Assembly (NCBI GenBank): GCA_031423755.1
Contig: JANPGC010000253.1
Location: forward strand, 1 to 37,436
DNA: 37,436 nucleotides
Source of the DNA: JANMEX01 sp031423755
Lineage (GTDB): Bacteria > Pseudomonadota > Alphaproteobacteria > Rhizobiales > Rhizobiaceae
Direction of reading: 5' to 3'
In this document: positions 24,819 through 32,272 of the stretch, in pieces
Layout: the number at the start of each line of letters is the position of its first letter
How positions within the stretch are numbered: position 1 is the stretch's first letter
Notes under the pieces: model-generated
What the model was told of the DNA's origin: nothing
Databases searched by the model: none
Seen by the model: only the letters and a program-made list of their open reading frames with translations
Made by a program: the position numbers and the translations under genes

Positions 24819-25133
24819 ATGCAGAAATACGCATTCAAGATGTTTCTGAACCCGGGCAAAGCTGACGAATACAAGCGCCGCCATGACGATATCTGGCCGG
24901 AACTGGTCAGGCTTTTGCAGGAGGCCGGCGTCTCGGATTACTCCATTCACCTTGATGCGGAGACCAACACACTGTTCGGCGTCCTCTGGCGCACGGAGCG
25001 GCACGGCATGGACTCCCTGCCTGACAGCCCGGTGATGAAACGCTGGTGGGCGCACATGGCCGATGTCATGCGCACCAATGCGGCGAATGAACCGGTTGCC
25101 ATTCCGCTTGAAACCGTTTTTCACATGAAATGA
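24819..25133 (+). CDS. rhaU: L-rhamnose mutarotase
   Basis: Interconverts alpha and beta anomers of L-rhamnose, so that the transported anomer can feed the isomerase. The 104 residues fit the family exactly, and the known active-site positions are intact: Tyr18 and His22 in DEYKRRHDDIW and Tyr41 in VSDYSIHLD, with the conserved WRTE and RWWAHMADVM segments following. In Rhizobium leguminosarum the equivalent gene is required for normal growth on rhamnose. The start lies 3 bp after rhaQ and the end overlaps rhaK by ATGA. Confidence 0.95.
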   Translation: MQKYAFKMFLNPGKADEYKRRHDDIWPELVRLLQEAGVSDYSIHLDAETNTLFGVLWRTERHGMDSLPDSPVMKRWWAHMADVMRTNAANEPVAIPLETVFHMK

Positions 25134-26512
25134 CCAGCGCTCCGCGATACGTCGCCGTTTTCGATGTCGGCAAGACCAACGCCAAGCTGGCGATTGTCGA
25201 TACGGACACCATGACCGAACGCGCGGTGCGCAAGACGGTCAACACGGTGCTGCGCAACAGCCTGTATCCGCATTTTGACATGGATGGGCTTTGGTCGTTT
25301 TTCCTTGCTTCGCTGAGGGAGCTCAATGCCGAATTTCCGGTCAGTGCAATCTCCATCACCACGCACGGAGCCAGCGCCGCACTGGTAAAGCGGGACGGCT
25401 CGCTTGCCCTGCCCGTGCTGGACTACGAGCACGCCGGACCTGAGGAAACCCGCAATGAATACAATGCGATGCGACCGCCATTCAGCGAGACCTTCTCCCC
25501 GCGGCTGCCCAATGGTTTGAACCTAGGCGCACAGTTATTCTGGCAACAGATGCGCTTTCCGGAACAATTCAACGGCGCAGCGCATATCCTTGCACTGCCG
25601 CAATATTGGGCGATGCGCATGACCGGCATTGCTGCAAGTGAAGCCACATCGCTCGGCTGCCATACGGATCTGTGGAACCCTGCCACTGGCAATTTCTCTT
25701 CCATGGTCGGCGAACGTGGCTGGAAGCACCTTTTCCCGGAAGTGCGTTCCGCCTTTGATGCGCTCGGCCCCTTGCACCCGGACATTTGCGCACAAACAGG
25801 CGTCAAACCAGGCACGCCGGTCCATTGCGGCATCCACGATTCCAACGCTTCGCTGCTGCCGCATCTGATGTCGCGCAGACCGCCATTTTCGGTGGTCTCA
25901 ACGGGGACCTGGGTGGTCGTCCTCGCATCGGGTGGCGACGTTCAGCATCTTGACCCGGCTCGAGACACTCTGGCCAACAGCGACGCATTCGGTCATCCGG
26001 TCGCTTCGGCCCGTTTCATGGGCGGACGCGAGTTTGAGATGTTGACAGCTGTCAACGCTGAATATGCCAGCTCTGCGCTCAATGAAGTGCTGGAAAAACC
26101 TGTCTTTTTGCTGCCCTCGGTAGAATCCGGCTCAGGGCCGTTCCCCGGACGTGAGGCAAAGTGGCTGCCGGAAGCGCCTGCGCCAAATCTGGTTGCAGCA
26201 ACCGCATCGCTTTACCTTGGCATGATGACAGCGACGTTGCTGGCGCTCACAGGTGCCAAGGGCGAGATCATCGTCGAAGGTCCGTTTGCCAAGAACCAAG
26301 CCTATCTAGACATGCTTTGCGTGGCCACTGGAAGGCCAGTCCTGATCAGCACATCATCGACGGGGACCAGCATCGGCTCGGCGATTCTGGCCATGGGCAA
26401 AGACCATAAGTTCAAGCAAATTTCGGAAACAATCACACCGCCAGACGGCCATTACCGCATGCTGCTTGAACGTTGGCGCGATTTCTGGTTGGCACAGACA
26501 CAAGGAAACTGA
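25130..26512 (+). CDS. rhaK: Rhamnulokinase (rhizobial RhaK, FGGY family)
   Basis: Phosphorylates L-rhamnulose; in R. leguminosarum this kinase is also needed for rhamnose uptake by the ABC transporter. The 460-residue FGGY kinase shows VAVFDVGKTNAKLAIVDTDT at the N-terminus, GIHDSNASLLPHL and the nucleotide-site VSTGTWVVVLASGG, with GEIIVEGPFAKNQAYLDML near the C-terminus. It starts within the rhaU stop codon (ATGA). Its TGA at 26510-26512 directly abuts the stop of the convergent GNAT gene with no base between. Confidence 0.93.
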   Translation: MTSAPRYVAVFDVGKTNAKLAIVDTDTMTERAVRKTVNTVLRNSLYPHFDMDGLWSFFLASLRELNAEFPVSAISITTHGASAALVKRDGSLALPVLDYEHAGPEETRNEYNAMRPPFSETFSPRLPNGLNLGAQLFWQQMRFPEQFNGAAHILALPQYWAMRMTGIAASEATSLGCHTDLWNPATGNFSSMVGERGWKHLFPEVRSAFDALGPLHPDICAQTGVKPGTPVHCGIHDSNASLLPHLMSRRPPFSVVSTGTWVVVLASGGDVQHLDPARDTLANSDAFGHPVASARFMGGREFEMLTAVNAEYASSALNEVLEKPVFLLPSVESGSGPFPGREAKWLPEAPAPNLVAATASLYLGMMTATLLALTGAKGEIIVEGPFAKNQAYLDMLCVATGRPVLISTSSTGTSIGSAILAMGKDHKFKQISETITPPDGHYRMLLERWRDFWLAQTQGN

Positions 26513-27217
26513 TCAGCGACGCACAAGTATGTATTCGCGCGTTGTGTTGTCAAAATCCCGGACTTCATAGCCATCTTGAAAATGACACATCATCAGGTCC
26601 CGCACCCTCATGCGCGCGCTGATCGCCACATCGCGGTTTGTCTTCAGCAACATGTCAAAGTTCTCGGGGATCGCAATCCGCACCGAATCTCCCTGCTCGA
26701 AATCCGCCCGAATGCGGTTCGAAACCCGCTCGGAATCCAGCAGCCAATTGACCAGCAGCCGGTCCGACGGCGCGCCTTGGTTTATGCCGGACATTTCGCC
26801 GTAATAGTCTTTCAGGTAAGTCGAGGCGACGCCGCCGAGCCTGTTGATGTTCAGATTGGCATTGACGACGCGCAGAGGATCGTAGGTCCAACGCACCAGA
26901 TTGATGCCTCGCGCCAGGCACCAGTCGCGCTGATGCCACTTGAGTTTCAATCCAAGGCCGGAACCGCGCGCTTCAGGATGGACGGCGAGGCGATGCGAGT
27001 GCTGAACGCCAGGTTCCCGCGTCGGGAAGCCAAAAACATAGCCCATCAAACGTCCGTCCTGAAACGCCCCGGCCACCAGCCCACCCTCATGCTGGATGAC
27101 CATCATCAGGTCGGCAGGGTCAGGCGTGTCGTCCCTGCCCCAGACAAGGCGCTGCAATTCCTCCGCCGCGTTCATCTCGGCAATTCCGGAAAGATCGCGG
27201 AATTCGAAACCGCTCAA
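26513..27217 (-). CDS. COG3375-type GNAT acyltransferase, partner of the racemase
   Basis: A 234-residue GNAT-fold acyl-CoA transferase. The acyl-CoA loop is in HPEARGSGLGLKLKWHQRDW (residues about 80-100), followed by RWTYDPLRVVNANLNINRLGG, typical of the COG3375 group. It overlaps the upstream enolase-superfamily gene by 4 bp. In Geobacillus a GNAT of this kind succinylates D-amino acids for N-succinylamino acid racemase in an irreversible D-to-L conversion, so the same role is the leading inference here. The deacylase that would complete that pathway is not in this window. The acyl group and amino acid are unknown. Confidence 0.8.
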   Translation of the reverse strand: MSGFEFRDLSGIAEMNAAEELQRLVWGRDDTPDPADLMMVIQHEGGLVAGAFQDGRLMGYVFGFPTREPGVQHSHRLAVHPEARGSGLGLKLKWHQRDWCLARGINLVRWTYDPLRVVNANLNINRLGGVASTYLKDYYGEMSGINQGAPSDRLLVNWLLDSERVSNRIRADFEQGDSVRIAIPENFDMLLKTNRDVAISARMRVRDLMMCHFQDGYEVRDFDNTTREYILVRR

Positions 27218-28341
27218 CGGGTAAACTCCTCTTTTGAGAGGGTCATAGTATTGAGGAAATCCCAGTCCAGATGAACGCCGATGCCCAACCCCACAGGGAC
27301 AGCCATTGTTCCGTCAATCGCTTCCAGCGGCTCCTTGATGATGTCGCGGGCGAAGTAGCGGCTGGAACTTGACGTGTCGCCCGGCTTGCGGAAGTTGGGC
27401 AGTGTGGACAGATGAATGTTGTGAGCCCGCCCGATGCCGGCCTCCAGCATACCACCGCACCAGACCGGCAGGCCATAAGATGCGCACAGATCATGAATAC
27501 GCCGCGCCTCCTGATGGCCTCCGACGCGGCCAACCTTGATGTTGATAACGCGCGTGGCATCCGTTTGCAGCGCCTTGCGCGCATCGACGGATGAGCGAAT
27601 GCTTTCATCAAGACATATCGCGGTGGTTATCCGGCTCTGCAGAACCGCATGGTCGTGCAGGTCATTCCAGGCCAAAGGCTGTTCGATGTATTCGAGGTCG
27701 AACGTATCCAGCGCCCGCATCACAGCCATGTCGGAGAGCGAATAGGCCGCATTGGCGTCAACGCTGAGCCGGACATTTGGCATTGCCGCGCGGACGGCTG
27801 CGACCAGTTCGACGTCGTGGCCGGGCATGATTTTCAACTTGATCCGCTTGTAGCCGAGCGCATGATGGGCCTTGGCCTTTTCGATGGTGGCGGGAATGTC
27901 GCCGATGCCAAGTGACACACCGACATCGACCTTGTCGCCCATCCCTCCGAGCGCCATCTTCAGAGGCAGCCCGAGCCATTTGGCCCACAGATCCCAGAAC
28001 GCCATCTCGACCAGCGCCTTGGTCATCTGGTGGCCGCGCCAATGGGACATGGTTTGTTCGACGGCGGCGGGATTTTCAAAGGCGTTGCCAACCAAAGCCG
28101 GCAAAATGCCATCGCGCAGCAGCATCATGGAACTGGCTATCGTTTCATCCAGATAGTCCGGCAACGGATCGACCACGCCTTCGGCATAGCCTTCAATGTC
28201 GCCGCTGCGCAGGATGAGCAGCGGGAATGTTTTCGCATGCATCGTGCCTGTGGAGATGGTGAACGGATTGAGGAGCGGCAGTTTCACGATGCGGAGTTCT
28301 GCGCTGTCGATTGTCAGTGGTCCGCGATTGATAGCCGCCAT
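27214..28341 (-). CDS. Enolase-superfamily N-acylamino acid racemase / OSBS-like enzyme
   Basis: A 375-residue member of the MLE subgroup related to o-succinylbenzoate synthase and N-succinylamino acid racemase. All catalytic residues are in place: Lys168 and Lys170 (RIKLKI), metal ligands Asp195 (SVDAN), Glu220 (YIEQP) and Asp245 (CLDES), and Lys269 (INIKVGRVGG). GGMLEAGIGRAHN near residue 315 is the pattern of the NSAR/OSBS family. No menaquinone genes are nearby and the overlapping neighbour is a COG3375 GNAT, so acylamino acid racemisation is more likely than menaquinone synthesis. A TTGACA-like element and palindromes lie upstream. Confidence 0.85.
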   Translation of the reverse strand: MAAINRGPLTIDSAELRIVKLPLLNPFTISTGTMHAKTFPLLILRSGDIEGYAEGVVDPLPDYLDETIASSMMLLRDGILPALVGNAFENPAAVEQTMSHWRGHQMTKALVEMAFWDLWAKWLGLPLKMALGGMGDKVDVGVSLGIGDIPATIEKAKAHHALGYKRIKLKIMPGHDVELVAAVRAAMPNVRLSVDANAAYSLSDMAVMRALDTFDLEYIEQPLAWNDLHDHAVLQSRITTAICLDESIRSSVDARKALQTDATRVINIKVGRVGGHQEARRIHDLCASYGLPVWCGGMLEAGIGRAHNIHLSTLPNFRKPGDTSSSSRYFARDIIKEPLEAIDGTMAVPVGLGIGVHLDWDFLNTMTLSKEEFTR

Positions 28342-28403
28342 GTCTTGCCCCCGAACGAGTCCGGTTGACAGTATCAGGGCCCGAAATGAAGCGTAAGCGG
28401 CGG

Positions 28404-28438
28404 ATTTGCCATTTGATTGTCAAAACCGGTAGGCAAAT
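28404..28438. promoter_or_regulatory. Palindrome cluster upstream of the racemase operon
   Basis: TTTGATTGTCAAA (28412-28424) is a perfect 13-bp palindrome, and ATTTGCC (28404-28410) with GGCAAAT (28432-28438) forms an outer inverted repeat around it with a slightly shifted centre. On the minus strand this block carries TTGACA, a possible -35 for the racemase gene about 65 bp downstream; the corresponding -10 is not convincing. Operator function is inferred from position only. Confidence 0.4.
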
Positions 28439-28540
28439 TACCTGTCATTGTGGTTGCTGAACTCCAAAAAAGTGGAGGAAACATAGCTGCGAAACTTCAG
28501 TCAAGTCGCACTGGAAGCCCCACTCACCCTTTCGATCGTG

Positions 28541-29113
28541 TCAGTAAGGCGAAATCACATCCGTCACGCGGCGGATGGTCACGCGGCGGTTGCGCCAGTT
28601 TTCATTTTGCGTTGGCACCAAGAGGTAATCCTCGCCGTAGCCGACAGTGTCGAGATTGTAGCCAGGCACGCCGAAATAACGGACAAGATCGCGCTTCAGC
28701 TGACCTGCGCGGGCTTGCGACAGGCTCTGGTTGGCGGCACGCGTGCCGACGGCGTCGGTGTGGCCTTCAAGCAGGAACACTTCGTCCGGATTGCTATCCA
28801 TAAGCTGGTTGAGCGCCTCGGCTATCTCCTGGACTTTCCAGCGCTCGCTGCGCGGAATGGCGGCTGATGCGAAGGCGAAGTTGATTGCCTGAATGTCGAT
28901 CGACGGCGCAACGCGGCGCAAATCCGGGCGGCGCTTCAGGGCTTGCCGCGACACCTTCTTTTCAGGCGCAATTTGTGCCGAAGGCGCGCGCTGGAGTTTG
29001 CGCAAGATCATTTCGGAAGATGGCGCTTCCTGCGCTGCGGCAAACTCGAGCGGAATTGCAACGATGATGGCAGCGCCCAAAAGGCTGGCAGCAAATGATC
29101 TTCTCGAAATCAT
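28541..29113 (-). CDS. OmpA-family peptidoglycan-binding protein
   Basis: A 190-residue envelope protein. The C-terminal OmpA-like domain (about 80-185) is clear: EGHTDAVGTRAANQSLSQARAGQLKRDL contains the peptidoglycan-binding core NxxLSxxRA, followed by GYGEDYLLVPTQNENWRNRRV. The N-terminus is a signal peptide whose n-region is SRRSFAAS, so it resembles a twin-arginine signal, ending AAAQ near residue 28. AAGGGAGACC precedes the start. There is no lipobox Cys. It probably sits in the periplasm bound to peptidoglycan. It is the last gene of the minus-strand run from 33300. Confidence 0.88.
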   Translation of the reverse strand: MISRRSFAASLLGAAIIVAIPLEFAAAQEAPSSEMILRKLQRAPSAQIAPEKKVSRQALKRRPDLRRVAPSIDIQAINFAFASAAIPRSERWKVQEIAEALNQLMDSNPDEVFLLEGHTDAVGTRAANQSLSQARAGQLKRDLVRYFGVPGYNLDTVGYGEDYLLVPTQNENWRNRRVTIRRVTDVISPY

Positions 29114-29191
29114 GGATGGTCTCCCTTGGCCAATTGGTCCGATACGAACGAACAGGACGTCTGTGTAAATATTATGGCGCGATCAGATCGC

Positions 29192-30079
29192 TCATTTCAA
29201 CGCATAAAAGGAATTTTGGCGGCTCCGGCCTTTCAACTCATAGCCGCGTTCGGCGAAAACCCGTGCGCAACCCGGATAGTCCTGATCTGGTTTGGGATGT
29301 TCGATAACAATCCGCTTTGGCAGCATCGTGTCAGGCGCTTGCTCAAAGAACGGCACCAATGCCTTGTCTTCATGGCGCTCAATGTCGATTTTCAGGCCGT
29401 GCATGGTTTGGATGCCAGCCTCGGCCACGATGGACGCCAATGTCCGCACCGGTATCGAGCCAACTTCAGATTCCACCAGATGGACAATGGCAATGTCATC
29501 GTCTTGCACAACAAGTTCACCGCGCCCTTCACGGTCGCTGACGGCACAGGCAAACATCTGAATGTTGGAAAGGTTTGTGGCTGCGGCGTTCCACATCAGC
29601 GTGTGCGCCATCAAAGGGTTGGCATCAATGGCGATCACAACACCGCCGGCTTGCGCCGCCTTTGCCAGAGGCAGGCAATAGAGGCCGATGTTTGATCCGA
29701 TATCGATGAAGTTGGCACCGCGCGGCGCTCCATCGAGCAGGAAATCAATGTCGGCGGAATTGTATTTCGGGTGCAGGAGAATGCCGTACTCAATCAGATT
29801 GTTCTGGCCAAGCAGCCTGAAGGAACAGCCGCGGAAGCTGACGTCAATCGGGCGGCCTTCGTCGCCCATGATCAGCCGGGTCATGAAATCACGGAAAAGA
29901 CCGCGATGCAAAAATGTGTTCCGCGTCAGGGCTATCAGTCTTGATTGCGAAGCGGTCGGTTTGAACGCGCCAAATTCCAGCTGCGGCGTTTGCGTGTCAG
30001 GCAGGACCTCGCTGCGCCGTATGGCTCTGGGATTGCCGCTCATGCCTGTATTGCCCTGTCGTGCTGCCAGTTCGATCAT
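29192..30079 (-). CDS. FkbM family SAM-dependent methyltransferase
   Basis: A 295-residue methyltransferase of the FkbM type, which O-methylates sugars or small molecules. The SAM-binding motif I is ANFIDIGSNIGLYCLPLAKAA (residues about 130-150), followed by VIAIDANP and the motif LKIDIERHE near residue 230, typical of the family. The first 60 residues show no recognisable domain. The start is uncertain: ATG 30079 has a weak ribosome binding site and ATG 30043 is better placed behind AGGG. Its target is unknown; it follows the fused sulfurtransferase gene after about 50 bp and may share its transcript. Confidence 0.85.
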   Translation of the reverse strand: MIELAARQGNTGMSGNPRAIRRSEVLPDTQTPQLEFGAFKPTASQSRLIALTRNTFLHRGLFRDFMTRLIMGDEGRPIDVSFRGCSFRLLGQNNLIEYGILLHPKYNSADIDFLLDGAPRGANFIDIGSNIGLYCLPLAKAAQAGGVVIAIDANPLMAHTLMWNAAATNLSNIQMFACAVSDREGRGELVVQDDDIAIVHLVESEVGSIPVRTLASIVAEAGIQTMHGLKIDIERHEDKALVPFFEQAPDTMLPKRIVIEHPKPDQDYPGCARVFAERGYELKGRSRQNSFYALK

Positions 30080-30131
30080 TGAAGACCGAACGCGCCGTTT
30101 AGTGAGAGAATCAAGTCCAACTGTTCATCCG

Positions 30132-31526
30132 TCAATCCCAGGCTTCAATCAACTCGTCATAAGCGCCTACGGGTTCAAATCCAGCCTTTTGATAGAGCAC
30201 CAGCGCGCGCGGGCTATCGAGCGTGTTGGTCTGGATGGTCACGCTTGTCGGCTGCTTGTCCCACGCGGCGGCGATGGCTTCCGACAACAGAAATTTGGAA
30301 AGGCCCCTGCCCTGATAATGTGAAATGAGACCGAAATACGGGATGTCGGCGATCTGCGGCGTCTGGCTGGTGTCAATCTCGAAAAAGCCTGCCGGGCCAC
30401 CATCGACATACATCACCCAGACATCAGCGTTGCCGGAATTGAGGACCGCCGTCAACTGAGCGTCACTCATACCGCGCCGGACGAACCAATGGTGCGGTTT
30501 GCCGACCTGTTCATACAGGTAGCGGTAAAAGGACGGGGCGATGCCGACTGCTTTGACGAGCGATATCTTGTGACCAATGGGCAGAGGCACGCGGTGGGTC
30601 GGACGGCCCTTCATCTCAAGCTCGGTAATGTGCGCCTTCAAAAAACGGCGCTGGCCGGATTTGGAAGGCAGTGGCTCGATTGCTCCCAGCACCACCGGCG
30701 TGTCGCCGGGCATCCCCCATTCCGCCCACGCACCATCGTAGAGTGCATGATCCTTGTGGCCTATGCTTTCCAACGCCAGCGATATCACGGCAGCGGTGAC
30801 GCCGGAGCCGCAGGTGGTCACAACGTCGCCCGTCAGGTCCAGCCGCTGCTGTTTGAATACGTCCTCGATCTCAGAAGGTGACTTCAGCCGGCCATTGTCT
30901 ACCAGCAGGTTGAACGGCACTGAAGCTGCGCCGGGCATGTGACCGCCGCGAAGACCCGCCCGGGGCTCGGGCGCAGTGCCAGCAAAACGCGCGGCGGAAC
31001 GCGCGTCGGCGATGGCGGCACTGCCGCTGTTGACGACTTCAAGCATTTGCGGCCTGGCGAGAACCCGGGCAGAATCCAGGCGGGATTCGAATCTCTTTCG
31101 CACGGGTTTCGAGAGCGCATCCGTCACGGGCAGTCCGGCTGCTTTCCAGGCAGGCAAGCCGCCGTCGAGGACGAACACATGCTCTGCGCCAAAGGTGCGA
31201 AAGGTCCACCAGACCCGCGCTGACGAGAAGAGGCCAAGCCCGTCGTAGACAATGATGGTGTCCTGATCTGAAATGCCCATATCACCGGCAATCCGCGCGA
31301 ACTCTTCGGCAGATGGCAACATGTGCGGCAGGGCGCTTGATTTGTCGGCAATGGCATCAATGTCGAAGAACATTGCGCCTGGAATATGCTCTGCGACATA
31401 CTCGGCTTTGGCGTCGCGCTTCATGTCCGGCAAATACCAAGACGCATCGACGATGGCGATGTCGGGTCTTTCCAGCTGTTCGGCAAGCCATTGCGGGGTG
31501 ACGACAAACGGACTTTTGGCTGACAT
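30132..31526 (-). CDS. sseA: 3-mercaptopyruvate sulfurtransferase fused to a C-terminal GNAT acetyltransferase
   Basis: A 464-residue fusion. Residues 1 to about 285 form a tandem rhodanese of the SseA type: DASWYLPD, HIPGAMFFDID, then the second domain with catalytic Cys239 in CGSGVTA, the loop typical of mercaptopyruvate rather than thiosulfate sulfurtransferases. Residues about 290-464 are a GNAT domain (AHITELEMKGRPTH, SFYRYLYEQVG, acyl-CoA loop YQGRGL at 404-409, ALVLYQKAGFEPVG). The reading frame is continuous through the junction with no stop. ATG 31526 is preceded by GGAAGAA; the longer upstream frame overlaps alaX and is rejected. It starts 11 bp after alaX. Confidence 0.88.
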   Translation of the reverse strand: MSAKSPFVVTPQWLAEQLERPDIAIVDASWYLPDMKRDAKAEYVAEHIPGAMFFDIDAIADKSSALPHMLPSAEEFARIAGDMGISDQDTIIVYDGLGLFSSARVWWTFRTFGAEHVFVLDGGLPAWKAAGLPVTDALSKPVRKRFESRLDSARVLARPQMLEVVNSGSAAIADARSAARFAGTAPEPRAGLRGGHMPGAASVPFNLLVDNGRLKSPSEIEDVFKQQRLDLTGDVVTTCGSGVTAAVISLALESIGHKDHALYDGAWAEWGMPGDTPVVLGAIEPLPSKSGQRRFLKAHITELEMKGRPTHRVPLPIGHKISLVKAVGIAPSFYRYLYEQVGKPHHWFVRRGMSDAQLTAVLNSGNADVWVMYVDGGPAGFFEIDTSQTPQIADIPYFGLISHYQGRGLSKFLLSEAIAAAWDKQPTSVTIQTNTLDSPRALVLYQKAGFEPVGAYDELIEAWD

Positions 31527-31537
31527 TTTTCTTCCGA

Positions 31538-32272
31538 TCAGGATGGATCGGGAGACGCCCCGAACCGGATGCGAAAACGGCGGTTCTCGCGACCCTTTTT
31601 CTCGATTTTCGAAATGTGAATCAACCCGATTTCGCCAGTGGATGCAACATGTGTTCCGCCGCAAGGCTGGCTGTCGATTGTGCCGCTTTCACCGATCAGC
31701 ACGAGGCGGATCCTGCCGAGGCCGCGCGGCGGACGGACGTTTTTGGACCGGATGATTGAGGGATTGGCGTCCAGCTCGGCCTCATCGATCCAGCGGATCG
31801 TTACCGGATGATCGGCGTCAATGATCTTTCGCATTTCGGCGGTGACGAAATCGCGGGTGTAAGCCGGGTCCGGCAGATCAAAATCGACCCTGCTATCATC
31901 CTCGTTCACAGCCGCTCCGGTGATTGGGAACGGGCAAACAACCGAGAGAATATGGCAGGCGGTGTGCATCTTCATCAGGTTCAAGCGACGCTGCCAATCA
32001 ATTGAAAGCGTTACCATTACGCCGACCTGCAGTTGTTCAGCCCCGTGCTCCGGCACGTGGATGATCTCATCCTTTGTCGCCCCGGTCACAGTCTCTGCAA
32101 TGCGGATCAAGGTCCCGTCTGCCAACGTCAACGTTCCGCAATCGCCCGGCTGGCCGCCTGAAGTCGCGTAAAAGACTGTCCTGTCAAACTGAATGCCGCG
32201 CCCGTCGACACTCGTGACGACAGCCTCGCAGCTTTTGACATAGGCGTCGTTGCGAAAGAGCAGTTCTGTCAT
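31538..32272 (-). CDS. alaX: Alanyl-tRNA editing protein AlaX
   Basis: Free-standing editing protein that hydrolyses Ser-tRNA(Ala) or Gly-tRNA(Ala), backing up alanyl-tRNA synthetase. The 244 residues match the AlaX-M class: the N-terminal glycine-rich motif FYATSGGQPGD, the zinc motif HTACH (HxxxH) near residue 103, and CGGTH (CxxxH) near residue 207, all intact. It overlaps the cysteine synthase homologue upstream by 4 bp and is followed closely by sseA. Grouping with cysteine and serine enzymes fits removal of mischarged serine, but this link is inferred. Confidence 0.92.
   Translation of the reverse strand: MTELLFRNDAYVKSCEAVVTSVDGRGIQFDRTVFYATSGGQPGDCGTLTLADGTLIRIAETVTGATKDEIIHVPEHGAEQLQVGVMVTLSIDWQRRLNLMKMHTACHILSVVCPFPITGAAVNEDDSRVDFDLPDPAYTRDFVTAEMRKIIDADHPVTIRWIDEAELDANPSIIRSKNVRPPRGLGRIRLVLIGESGTIDSQPCGGTHVASTGEIGLIHISKIEKKGRENRRFRIRFGASPDPS

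Noticed and set aside
28480..28500. Hairpin CTCCA-AAAAAG-TGGAG as a terminator
   Set aside because: The stem is only five base pairs with an A-rich loop and no T tract on either strand in the right place.
31640..31970. Possible loss of the AlaX zinc site because HTACH differs from the common HTALH
   Set aside because: The HxxxH pattern and the CxxxH motif are both preserved, so the metal site is intact.
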